A DNA stretch of 64,000 nt from Megasphaera hutchinsoni (lineage in GTDB: Bacteria; Bacillota; Negativicutes; Veillonellales; Megasphaeraceae), in NCBI RefSeq assembly GCF_001553405.1, contig NZ_KQ960955.1, positions 1 to 64,000 of the forward strand, given 5' to 3'. The stretch's first letter is position 1. Every line of letters starts with the position of its first letter. Made by a program: the position numbers and the translations under genes. Below the pieces are notes generated by a model that did no database searches, was not told the origin of the DNA, and was given only the letters and a program-made list of their open reading frames with translations. Below, in pieces: positions 47,923 through 56,658 of the stretch.

Positions 47923-50247
47923 TCAATTCGCTAATTCTTTTCCAACTTTTTCAACCATTGCATCATAATGTCTTTCATCTAGCTCTTTTATCATTTTTAA
48001 AATATCATTTATTACCGTTCGGCTACTAGCATCTAAAACTTCAGTATCTAATTCCTCAAGAACATTAATCTTTTTTTCATGAGAATATATGTTTATAAAT
48101 TTATATATTCTTTCTCTAACTATATCATTATCTTGTCCTGGCAAAGCAGCATTCAGTAGTGCCATTAAATCTGCTCGTTGCTTTGGAAATTTAAAACTCA
48201 AAAATGATTCAACAAGTTTTCTTGCAACATTTCCGCAAAAAATCATTTCTTGTTTCGATAAAGTTTTATCTTTCAAAGAATATACCATATTAAAAATATA
48301 GTCATATTCAGTGGCTTGTTTTAGACCTTCACCACCATCATTCAAGAAAGCAAATCTCACTCCATTTTCAAATTTATTTTCAATTCTATATATACTGTAA
48401 TTAGGACATTTTTTATCATCAACTTTAATATGTTTTTTATTAAACCATCCAAATACTAGTGAGAAGAAATTATAATTGTGTGTTAATACAAATAATTGTT
48501 TTGCTTTATCGCATTCAGACTTCATATAAGCATATGCAGAAAAAAGTTTATTTGAATCAAAACTAGAGATTGGATCATCAATTACAAGAATAGTATCTTC
48601 TATTTTTTGCCCATTTTCCTTAATTTTTGTTATGAAATAGATAAATGCTATCGCAGTTTTTTCTCCTTCACTTAAGTTCTTTGCTTCTTCTCTACCATTT
48701 CTATAAATTTTATATCCTTTTTCATCTTTATCAAATTCTATAGTTATCTCGCCGTAGCCTAAAAATTTTTCAAGCTTTTTATTAAATTCCTCAGCTCCTA
48801 AAGTTTCATTAGATAACTTATCTTCTAGTGCTACATATTCCATTTTCTTTTTATCACATGTTTCTTTCATTTTTTTTAAATCATCTTTATATTGTTGCAG
48901 TGTCTCTTCTTTAACATTATATTGCAACTGTTCAATTTGCTCTTGAATATAATGTCGTTCAATACGCTTTTTAGCATCTCTTATAACGACATCGAAATTA
49001 GTGACTTTGTCATTATGCCCGTTAATATATGCCTTTATTTTATTTATCACCAAATTCAATTCATTAAAAAGGTTAATTAATTTATTTACTTCAAATGTAT
49101 TTCCAAGTTTTTCAAACGGTTTTTTCTGTTTTTCTTTTAAAACTTTAATATAAACTTCTATTTCTCTGTTGATTAATTGTGAAATTTCCCTAAATTTAGA
49201 ATTTTGCTCTTTCACTTGCTCTAATAGTTCATCATAAAAATCACTTTCGTCTATTAAAATTATATCTGCATTAATCTTCAGAGACTCCCAACTATCTATT
49301 GATAAGACAATTTCTGAGTTTAGCTCACTTAACGCATTGCTAAAATGAGCTTCTAGCTTTTCTATTCTTTCATCACTAATACTAGAACCACAAAACGCAC
49401 ATATTTTTCTATGTTCGGTTTTATGTAAATTTAAACCATTTTCAACCCAAGCTGACAATTGAGAATTATTTTTTAATTCTTCTATTACTCTTGAAGTTAC
49501 AGTTCTATCAATTAATTCACTACTTTTTTGAATTTCTTTTTGAACATTATCTATACTTAAGATGTCTATCTTTTTTGTGATAGACTCTTTTTTTATTGGT
49601 CTTGCTTTTTTGATTACACTATCTAACTCATCATTTCTAATTAAATCACTCTTAGATATAGGGTTATTTTTATCTTTAATCAGTGATGAAACTTTTCTTT
49701 TATCATAATTCATATAATAGCTATCAGTCGTATCTAATAATTGAAAATTGCTTTTTACATTTTTCCCAATATTAGTTAAGACTTTCTGCAATTCTTTTTC
49801 TTTATCCTGTAATTCTTTTTCTTTGTTTTCAATTTCCTTTAATATCCCTGCAACACTTCCATTCCCATATAATTCATTTTTCAATAAATTATATGACTTA
49901 ATTTCTTCAATATTTTTTTCGTCTAACAATAATATACTTTTTAAAATTCCATTCCAATTAATATTTTCTTTTATAAAGTCTTCGTTAAATACTTTAATAG
50001 ATTCAGTTGATATAGGAAACTGATTTTCTGTATATACTACCCTATCTATACAAATCGAAGTTTTAAAGCCATTATGTATTTCAGCAATATTCTTTCCATT
50101 GACTGAACTAAACAATCTCGATAATGTGCTTTTACCTGAACCATTCCATCCATATATTAGATTATATTGTTTAAATTCATTAATTTTAGAATGATTGAAA
50201 TTTTTATATATTCCTAAATTTTCTATTTTTTCAATCTTTGTAATCAC
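47923..50247 (-). CDS. AAA_13-family ATPase with zinc hook, RloC/PrrC-like
   Basis: A 774-residue ABC/SMC-type ATPase. Walker A GWNGSGKST (33-41), long coiled-coil middle (140-500) with a CxxC (CAFC, 283-286) like a Rad50/RloC zinc hook, ABC signature NLSEGEK (524-530), Walker B LVIDDPISSFD (554-564), switch His590. The C-terminus has Arg676-x3-Glu680 and His723, the spacing pattern of the anticodon-nuclease residues of PrrC/RloC. RloC-type toxins cut tRNA when restriction is breached and lie beside R-M genes. Nuclease activity is inference; a plain AAA_13 defence ATPase is the alternative. Third gene of the island operon, 25 bases after the restriction gene. Confidence 0.78.
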   Translation of the reverse strand: MITKIEKIENLGIYKNFNHSKINEFKQYNLIYGWNGSGKSTLSRLFSSVNGKNIAEIHNGFKTSICIDRVVYTENQFPISTESIKVFNEDFIKENINWNGILKSILLLDEKNIEEIKSYNLLKNELYGNGSVAGILKEIENKEKELQDKEKELQKVLTNIGKNVKSNFQLLDTTDSYYMNYDKRKVSSLIKDKNNPISKSDLIRNDELDSVIKKARPIKKESITKKIDILSIDNVQKEIQKSSELIDRTVTSRVIEELKNNSQLSAWVENGLNLHKTEHRKICAFCGSSISDERIEKLEAHFSNALSELNSEIVLSIDSWESLKINADIILIDESDFYDELLEQVKEQNSKFREISQLINREIEVYIKVLKEKQKKPFEKLGNTFEVNKLINLFNELNLVINKIKAYINGHNDKVTNFDVVIRDAKKRIERHYIQEQIEQLQYNVKEETLQQYKDDLKKMKETCDKKKMEYVALEDKLSNETLGAEEFNKKLEKFLGYGEITIEFDKDEKGYKIYRNGREEAKNLSEGEKTAIAFIYFITKIKENGQKIEDTILVIDDPISSFDSNKLFSAYAYMKSECDKAKQLFVLTHNYNFFSLVFGWFNKKHIKVDDKKCPNYSIYRIENKFENGVRFAFLNDGGEGLKQATEYDYIFNMVYSLKDKTLSKQEMIFCGNVARKLVESFLSFKFPKQRADLMALLNAALPGQDNDIVRERIYKFINIYSHEKKINVLEELDTEVLDASSRTVINDILKMIKELDERHYDAMVEKVGKELAN

Positions 50248-50272
50248 GATCTTCTTGTCTCCTTTATAATTG

Positions 50273-52255
50273 CTATACCTTATATTCTCCCGTAGCCTCT
50301 TTTATCATCCCATCATGCCAATTTACCGTTTCTAGTGGCATTTCATGGTATTTATCAAATACTTCATACAGATACTTGTACTTAACCTTATTTTCAATAA
50401 TTTTCTTAAGAGAATCTGTATCCATTGAAATAATCTTCATTCCTGTAATAGTTTCTTCATCTCTGGTATATGGAATTATCTTTCTATATCTAAAATCTGA
50501 AATCACATTTTTATCTAAGTATGTGCTTACAAATAGGCTGTAATCAAACGGATTATTAAATCTAATCCTATAATCTCCTAAATGTCTTGAAACAGGCTCC
50601 ATTTCCATTCTTCTTTGATTATTTCCATCTGCAAGAGTTGCTTCAAGTAATAGCGAATGTTTAGGATAAGAAGTGCATGCTTCATATTCATATATAATAT
50701 CTGCATAACCTCCGGCTGCATGTGTTTTAGGCAATAAATTTGCTTCTAATGATAATTTCATAAAATCTAAAATATTTCCCTGTCTTTCGCTTACCTTGTA
50801 CCATATAATTCCTAAAATATATTCAAAAATAGTCGGTATTGCAGCCTCATCTGTAACAAGTTCTTCTATTCGCTTATCATCTCGTGTTTCAAAACAATTT
50901 AGTAACTCTATAAGCACAGAATCATTAAATTTCTTATCAATCAAAATATTAAATCTTCTGTATCTTTCATCATTTACACAAGTTGCTGCTTGTTCCGGAC
51001 TCTTTATGGTGATTCCTAAATCTTTACTTAATGCAGCATACACTTTGCTCATGTCTAACTCGAAAGCTCTTGATATAGTTTCTAAAGGAACATCTACACT
51101 GAGATTATCATCTCTACTAAAAGTTTCTTTATACAGAATATCAATACTCTCTTTAAAATAATATTTTGGAATCATGTCCAACTTAACCATGCGATCTTCA
51201 AAGATTAGTATATCTGTAACATTGAAATATCTTCTATTTAGATCAAAGTAATCAGACAAGGTTGCCATTGCCTTAAAAACATGTAAGTATTTGAAAAATA
51301 CCTCTTTTAATTCTTTTTCATTTGCACAGTTTAAAAATGGGCATTGTTTGTGAATTGAAGCCTTCCCATTTTTTCTTACAACACCAATATTGGTTGTTTT
51401 AAATAGTAAACTTCTCCACAACGTTCCAGGTTTTTGATTTATATTCTTTGCAGAATTTAATAGTGATTCATAATCGCTTTTCCCATCAAGAAATACCTTC
51501 TTTAAATTCTCATATAATTTATAGTAAGGCTTGTCATAGCTTCTGCTTTTACGATTCATCCCGACTAAACATATTAAATTTTCATCAACATCAGAGGCTA
51601 TAAATTCTTCTTGTGCAAGTTTATAGTTATCCATTTGCATAAACCTCTTATAAATTATTTCTTCCGGCAAAATTTTACCTTCTCTATATAACTTAATATC
51701 CGATATGATTTGTTTTGCACTTTCATCATCTCTAATTAGCGGAACAAAATAAGTAAACTCATCATAACTCAAAAACTCAAGTTCCGTCAGACACTTTATA
51801 ACCGCAATAAACGGTCTAACGATACTACCACTTACATCTATACTTGTTTTAAGAAGCTGTTTTAGATAGATAAAGCTATCTCTATTAATATTAAACACAT
51901 TATTGGTTTCAAAATCCCCAATACTTGTTATTTTAAGGAGTGAGCTTCCTGCATCCGTAATCAATCTATCTTCTGTAATTAAACCTATATCAACCAATCC
52001 TGATGTTTTTTCTCTGGCATCTTTGTCTTTTCTTTTTGCTTCTCCTGTTAGGAAGGCTCTATCTTTAATAAAATCATAATATTTTTCTTGCAATTCATTG
52101 TTCCAGTTCCAACTTGATTCCTTTATGACCTCATTATAAAACTCATCAAGAAGCAACAATTGTGACTCGATTTTTAAATTTAGTTTTGCAGTTCTAAAAC
52201 TTGTAGTTCCTATAACCCAACAAAAACTTTGATATGGAATACTTTTATTTACCAT
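50273..52255 (-). CDS. AlwI-family type IIS restriction endonuclease
   Basis: A 660-residue protein. The C-terminal catalytic region has GGYADI (Asp519), LLLEATL (Glu538-x-Thr540) and RRMEMEPVSRHLGDY, the conserved wording of the AlwI/PleI/N.BstNBI family. N-terminal two thirds should bind DNA. Cognate methyltransferase ends one base upstream (stop TAA directly followed by ATG), so translation is coupled. Site cannot be read from sequence; GGATC or GAGTC-like asymmetric sites are used by relatives. Confidence 0.8.
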   Translation of the reverse strand: MVNKSIPYQSFCWVIGTTSFRTAKLNLKIESQLLLLDEFYNEVIKESSWNWNNELQEKYYDFIKDRAFLTGEAKRKDKDAREKTSGLVDIGLITEDRLITDAGSSLLKITSIGDFETNNVFNINRDSFIYLKQLLKTSIDVSGSIVRPFIAVIKCLTELEFLSYDEFTYFVPLIRDDESAKQIISDIKLYREGKILPEEIIYKRFMQMDNYKLAQEEFIASDVDENLICLVGMNRKSRSYDKPYYKLYENLKKVFLDGKSDYESLLNSAKNINQKPGTLWRSLLFKTTNIGVVRKNGKASIHKQCPFLNCANEKELKEVFFKYLHVFKAMATLSDYFDLNRRYFNVTDILIFEDRMVKLDMIPKYYFKESIDILYKETFSRDDNLSVDVPLETISRAFELDMSKVYAALSKDLGITIKSPEQAATCVNDERYRRFNILIDKKFNDSVLIELLNCFETRDDKRIEELVTDEAAIPTIFEYILGIIWYKVSERQGNILDFMKLSLEANLLPKTHAAGGYADIIYEYEACTSYPKHSLLLEATLADGNNQRRMEMEPVSRHLGDYRIRFNNPFDYSLFVSTYLDKNVISDFRYRKIIPYTRDEETITGMKIISMDTDSLKKIIENKVKYKYLYEVFDKYHEMPLETVNWHDGMIKEATGEYKV

Positions 52256-54424
52256 TTACTCATCCCTCCAATCAACTGGATAATTAGTAATCAAAACTTC
52301 TTCAGATATGCTATTCTTATTTTTTCTGTGATAATTGCTATTTGAATAACTTTTATTCAAATAATTGCAGTAATATCCCTTGCTTTCAATCCAATTATAT
52401 AAAATATCATTTCTTTTATTTTTACTTTCCAAAACATTAGATAGAGCAAAACTAAAACCTTTTTCATTAGCTTCATCCAAAAATTTAAGTAAAGCTTTTT
52501 CTTCTATTTCAGTCCACATACCATTTTCATTATATGTTGCATTTGTAATCAAATAAGGAGGATCGCAATAAATAAAAGTCTCCTGAGAAAAATCATCTAA
52601 TGAAATATCCCTAAAATCCTTTTTCAAAAACTGAATATCCTTGCTTTTCAATTCCTCGGAAAATAACACAAGTTTACTTCTCATTTTAGAATTAAAATCT
52701 CTCTTACCTACCGGAAGATTAAAAAATCCCTTTCGATTAAACCTAATCTGATTATTAAAAGAGAACACCATAAGTACATACAGCATTGGATAATCTGTTT
52801 CTCCCGCAAGAACTTTAACATTAAAATTATCTCTTAACTTGAGAAATTTTCCTTTATTGTATTCAGCTAAGCCTCTACTACTATCACAATCATAATAAGA
52901 ATATCCATATAATGATGTATTGGATAAATTATACGCCTCAATAATATTGTCTATTTGTTTTAATAAAGCATCAGTATCAGTGTCTTTTATAAATTTAATT
53001 AAATCTATCAAGTGTTCATTCGTATCATTAAAAATGACTTTTGAAGAAGATGAATTTATTCCAACATTTCCTCCTCCGGCAAACAAATCTAAAAATACTT
53101 CCTTTTCATCAAATAAAGGTTGCAACTGTGCTAGCAGCTTAAATTTTCCACCTGTATAATTAAACGGGCAAGGTATATTCATTTTCTTTTTTTCTTCGCT
53201 AAATACTTCACATAAAAATAGTCTTTCTTTATTATCTTTTATATCTGATTTCCCAGTCGAAAAACTCTTGTAGTCTAATTCAAATATAGTGACTTTCCCC
53301 TTTTTACTAAGAATTCTCATAATATCTTCATCTGATATTTTCGCATTCGACCTATCATTTCCCTTGTCAGACATATTATTATATGAAAGTAAGATATACT
53401 TTGTATCAGCCCTTTCAATAAGTTCTTCAAATGCTTTTGTAGCCGTAATCATGCAGTAATCACTTTTAAGTGAGGTCCTATCCATCTTTCTTGCAACCCC
53501 ATAAACTTTAGGCTTTTCCCATCTTGCCACATTTTCAAGTAAATGATATGCATCACAATATTGTCTTGAATTATATGGAGGATCTAAGTACAACAAATCT
53601 CCCTTAATACTTTTAATAAGTTTATTTGCATCTAAGTTATAACAAATATTATTATAATTTACCGTTTCTTCAGGTAATAAAACATTCAATACTAATTTTT
53701 TCTCAAAATCAACGTTTTTTCTATATGCATCGTAGTGTCCAACTGTGTTTGCAATCTTATCCATTGCATATAGAAGCGATGTAATCATTATTGCATATTC
53801 CTTAAAATTTATTTCTTTATTTTTATACTTTGCTTCTATATCTTCTCTTATATATCCTATCTTGCTACAATCATCAGCAGAAAAGAATGTATCTGCAAAA
53901 TTTTCTCGCATATAATTATTTTCTTTTGTTTTAACTTGATTATAGTCGTATATAAGCTCAATGATCTTTTTGCTTGAATATTTTTCATATCCAAACCATG
54001 CATAATTGGAAATATAATTACTATACAGTAAATCATTTGTGATAAGCATTTTATCCTTAAAAGTATTTGCAACTGCACCGGTTCCACTAAATATGTCAAT
54101 AACAATATTTACACCTTTACAATTTTCATCAATTGTTTTTCTTATAAAATCGGAAAGAGAATATTTATTTCCTAAATATCGTCTATTGTTTATGAATGAC
54201 TGCTTTAATCCTAATTTAGATATTAAAAAATCTGTATCATCCTTATCCTGTAAACCATCTATATGCAAAAATCTTTTTATAATTTCAACTGTATTTTCAT
54301 CCCAAAAATACCTTCCTGTATCACTTTTCGGAATTAAAATATTTTCTTTATCTATTAATTTATATAAATAAGACTTAGAAATGTCTAACTCTTTTATTAC
54401 ATCAGTAACATTAAGACTTGCCAT
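52256..54424 (-). CDS. Fused double D12-class adenine-N6 methyltransferase with HTH
   Basis: 722 residues; ATG at 54424 follows AAGGAGG by 7 bases. Residues 5-55 form a MerR-like helix-turn-helix (VTDVIKELDISKSYLYKLID). First MTase module: RYLGNKYSLSDFI (82-94), FSGTGAVANTF (112-122), DPPYNSRQYCDAYH (281-294). Second module: NYTGGKFKLLAQL (422-434), LDLFAGGGN (445-453) and a CDPPYLITNATY catalytic motif. Two N6A modules in one chain, as in M.FokI, suit an asymmetric type IIS site where each strand needs its own enzyme. First gene of the island operon; protects against the downstream AlwI-like enzyme. Confidence 0.88.
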   Translation of the reverse strand: MASLNVTDVIKELDISKSYLYKLIDKENILIPKSDTGRYFWDENTVEIIKRFLHIDGLQDKDDTDFLISKLGLKQSFINNRRYLGNKYSLSDFIRKTIDENCKGVNIVIDIFSGTGAVANTFKDKMLITNDLLYSNYISNYAWFGYEKYSSKKIIELIYDYNQVKTKENNYMRENFADTFFSADDCSKIGYIREDIEAKYKNKEINFKEYAIMITSLLYAMDKIANTVGHYDAYRKNVDFEKKLVLNVLLPEETVNYNNICYNLDANKLIKSIKGDLLYLDPPYNSRQYCDAYHLLENVARWEKPKVYGVARKMDRTSLKSDYCMITATKAFEELIERADTKYILLSYNNMSDKGNDRSNAKISDEDIMRILSKKGKVTIFELDYKSFSTGKSDIKDNKERLFLCEVFSEEKKKMNIPCPFNYTGGKFKLLAQLQPLFDEKEVFLDLFAGGGNVGINSSSSKVIFNDTNEHLIDLIKFIKDTDTDALLKQIDNIIEAYNLSNTSLYGYSYYDCDSSRGLAEYNKGKFLKLRDNFNVKVLAGETDYPMLYVLMVFSFNNQIRFNRKGFFNLPVGKRDFNSKMRSKLVLFSEELKSKDIQFLKKDFRDISLDDFSQETFIYCDPPYLITNATYNENGMWTEIEEKALLKFLDEANEKGFSFALSNVLESKNKRNDILYNWIESKGYYCNYLNKSYSNSNYHRKNKNSISEEVLITNYPVDWRDE

Positions 54425-54464
54425 TATTATTCCTCCTTGCCACATTTCAATCCATTTAGTAGAC

Positions 54465-54473
54465 ATTATAACA
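54465..54473 (-). promoter_or_regulatory. Island operon promoter
   Basis: Extended -10 TGTTATAAT on the minus strand, TATAAT at 54470-54465, about 40 bases before the methyltransferase ATG. No separate controller gene. The stretch 54474-54762 shows no gene. Confidence 0.5.
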
Positions 54474-54762
54474 TATTTCACTCATTTTTTTTGACATTTT
54501 TAGCAAAAAATCAGATGCTAATTGCATCAAAAATACTACCATCAAATTTATACTGCCTTCTATATTAGCTATAGCGCTATCTTTTACTAATAACATGACT
54601 AGACTCAATTATTATATATATTTACAATTTATATTTCTTAATTACTAGTGACAAATTCCTTTTTTCTCCATTTTAGCTCTTATAATTTATTTTAACATAA
54701 ATATATTTATATTTTTATCTCTAACTCTATACATAACCCCAGTCAACCGGATGAATTCTAAT

Positions 54763-54949
54763 TACGCAAAAAGACCGCAGCTTTTAACTACGGTCTAAAT
54801 TTTTGTCCAAATGTAAACCACTTGGAACTATTATTTTGATTATTCTTTTTTACTACCAGTACCATTTGAGTACCAGTGTAGCTATTTTGATTCCTTTATA
54901 GCTTGTAATCAAGGCATTTTAGAAAATTTTGCTACTATTCCCACTCGAT
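54763..54949. repeat. Right flanking repeat of the island (guaA 3' end and terminator)
   Basis: Partner of 47599-47784; overlaps the last 15 bases of guaA (54935-54949) and its 3' untranslated region. Confidence 0.9.
54766..54800 (-). terminator. guaA terminator
   Basis: AGACCG/CGGTCT stem (54772-54777, 54791-54796) with a further AG/CT pair, then TTTTT on the minus strand. A near copy lies in the left repeat. Confidence 0.7.
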
Positions 54950-56470
54950 CGTAGCTGGTGGTTTACTGGTAATATCATAAACAATACGATTGATATGAGT
55001 AACTTCATTAACAATTCTTACAGATACAGCGTCTAATACATCATAAGGAATACGTGCCCAATCTGCGGTCATGAAATCCGTAGTCGTAACACCACGCAAA
55101 GCTAAAGTATAGTCATAAGTACGAAAATCCCCCATAACACCAACGGTTCGATTAGCCGTCAATACAGCAAAATATTGATTAATATCTCGTTCTAACCCAG
55201 CTTTATGGATTTCTTCTCTAAAAATAGCATCAGCATCACGAAGAATTGCCAATTTTTCTTCCGTTATTTCTCCCATCACACGAATAGCCAATCCGGGACC
55301 GGGGAAAGGTTGTCGCCAAACAAGATAATCCGGTAATCCCAATTCACTTCCTAATTCTCGTACTTCATCTTTAAAGAGGTTTCGTAAGGGTTCAATAAGG
55401 CCTTTAAAGTCAATTACTGCAGGTAGTCCCCCCACATTATGATGACTCTTGATGACAGCTGCATCGCCTGTACCTGATTCGATTACGTCTGGATAAATTG
55501 TTCCTTGTGCCAAATAATCAACCGAACCAATTTTCCGTCCTTCTTCTTCAAATACGCGAATAAATTCTTCTCCAATAATTTTTCGTTTTTCTTCTGGTTC
55601 TACCACATGTGCCAATTTTTGCAAAAAACGCTGAGATGCATCAATCCGAATAAAATTCATGCCGGAATGTTGAAAAGCCTGTTCTACTTCATCTCCTTCG
55701 TTTTTGCGCATCAATCCATGATCTACAAAAATACAGGTTAATTGTTTGCCTACCGCTTGAGAAATCAATGCTGCCGCAACAGAACTATCCACTCCTCCTG
55801 ATAAGGCCAAGACTACTTTTCCTGCCCCAACAATACGGCGAATATCTTCAATAGCTGTTTTTGCATAATTAGCCATTGTCCATTGTCCCTTACACCGACA
55901 TATTTCAAATAAGAAATTATGCAACATTTCCTTTCCATGTTCCGAATGCAACACTTCTGGATGGTATTGCATCGCATACAATTGTTTTTCCTTATTTTCC
56001 ATTGCAGCAATAGGACAATTCAAAGATGACGCAACCATTTCAAATCCATCAGGAAGTTCAGCTACATAATCCTGATGACTCATCCATACAGTTTGTGTTT
56101 CCGTTAAACCATGAAACAAAGAACTTGTCGTTTGAACATGAATTTCCGTTTTACCAAATTCTCGTGTATTCGCTTGTTTTACATTTCCACCTAGTGTGTG
56201 GGCCATAAATTGCATGCCATAACAAAGGCCTAAAATAGGAATTCCTAATGAAAATATTTCTTTTTCTATTTTTGGTGCTTTATCTTCATATACACTTGCT
56301 GGTCCACCCGTAAAAATAATTCCCTGTGGTTTCATTTCTTTAATTTTATCTAACGCCTTATAATAAGGGAATACTTCACAATATACATGATTTTCTCGTA
56401 CACGCCGAGCAATCAATTGATTATATTGTCCTCCAAAATCAACAACTATAACAAGCTCTTTTTGATTCAT
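54935..56470 (-). CDS. guaA: GMP synthase (glutamine-hydrolysing)
   Basis: A 511-residue GuaA. ATG at 56470 follows AGGAGG. Class I amidotransferase domain: [15 protein letters not shown] with nucleophile Cys; then P-loop [15 protein letters not shown], and a C-terminal dimer domain ending PPATIEWE. Makes GMP from XMP. Its 3' end is the attachment point of the island but the reading frame is intact. Confidence 0.97.
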   Translation of the reverse strand: MNQKELVIVVDFGGQYNQLIARRVRENHVYCEVFPYYKALDKIKEMKPQGIIFTGGPASVYEDKAPKIEKEIFSLGIPILGLCYGMQFMAHTLGGNVKQANTREFGKTEIHVQTTSSLFHGLTETQTVWMSHQDYVAELPDGFEMVASSLNCPIAAMENKEKQLYAMQYHPEVLHSEHGKEMLHNFLFEICRCKGQWTMANYAKTAIEDIRRIVGAGKVVLALSGGVDSSVAAALISQAVGKQLTCIFVDHGLMRKNEGDEVEQAFQHSGMNFIRIDASQRFLQKLAHVVEPEEKRKIIGEEFIRVFEEEGRKIGSVDYLAQGTIYPDVIESGTGDAAVIKSHHNVGGLPAVIDFKGLIEPLRNLFKDEVRELGSELGLPDYLVWRQPFPGPGLAIRVMGEITEEKLAILRDADAIFREEIHKAGLERDINQYFAVLTANRTVGVMGDFRTYDYTLALRGVTTTDFMTADWARIPYDVLDAVSVRIVNEVTHINRIVYDITSKPPATIEWE

Positions 56471-56489
56471 GGTTCCTCCTTTATATCTA

Positions 56490-56517
56490 ATCATACCGTT
56501 ATTTTTGCATAGTACAA
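56490..56517 (-). promoter_or_regulatory. guaA promoter
   Basis: TTGTAC (56517-56512), 16-base spacer, TATGAT (56495-56490), very short leader; no room for a purine riboswitch. Confidence 0.5.
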
Positions 56518-56595
56518 AACAATACCATTATTATATCATACATGTATTTATTGTATAGTCATAAAGTAAAAACGAAGAGCACCATGAGCAGTGCA

Positions 56596-56645
56596 CAAAA
56601 AAAACAAGAAAGAAATGCATTGTGCTTCATTCTTTCTTGTCTTTT
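56596..56645 (-). terminator. Terminator after the AhpF-like gene
   Basis: ACAAGAAAGAATG arm pairs with CATTTCTTTCTTGT (one bulge), followed by eight T on the minus strand. Confidence 0.8.
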
Positions 56646-56658
56646 AATGCGTTCTATA

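Larger units (their letters stand above)
47599..54949. mobile_element. Restriction-modification/defence island at the 3' end of guaA
   Basis: About 7.35 kb, much more AT-rich than its surroundings, holding three leftward genes (methyltransferase, restriction enzyme, AAA_13 ATPase). It is bounded by about 186-bp imperfect direct repeats, the right one containing the last 15 bases of guaA and its terminator. The guaA 3' end is a known integration target of genomic islands. No integrase or transposase gene is inside, so it is either a decayed element or moved by flanking homology. Confidence 0.7.

Noticed and set aside
56471-56600. Purine riboswitch before guaA
   Set aside because: The predicted leader is about 13 nt and no aptamer-like helices are visible.
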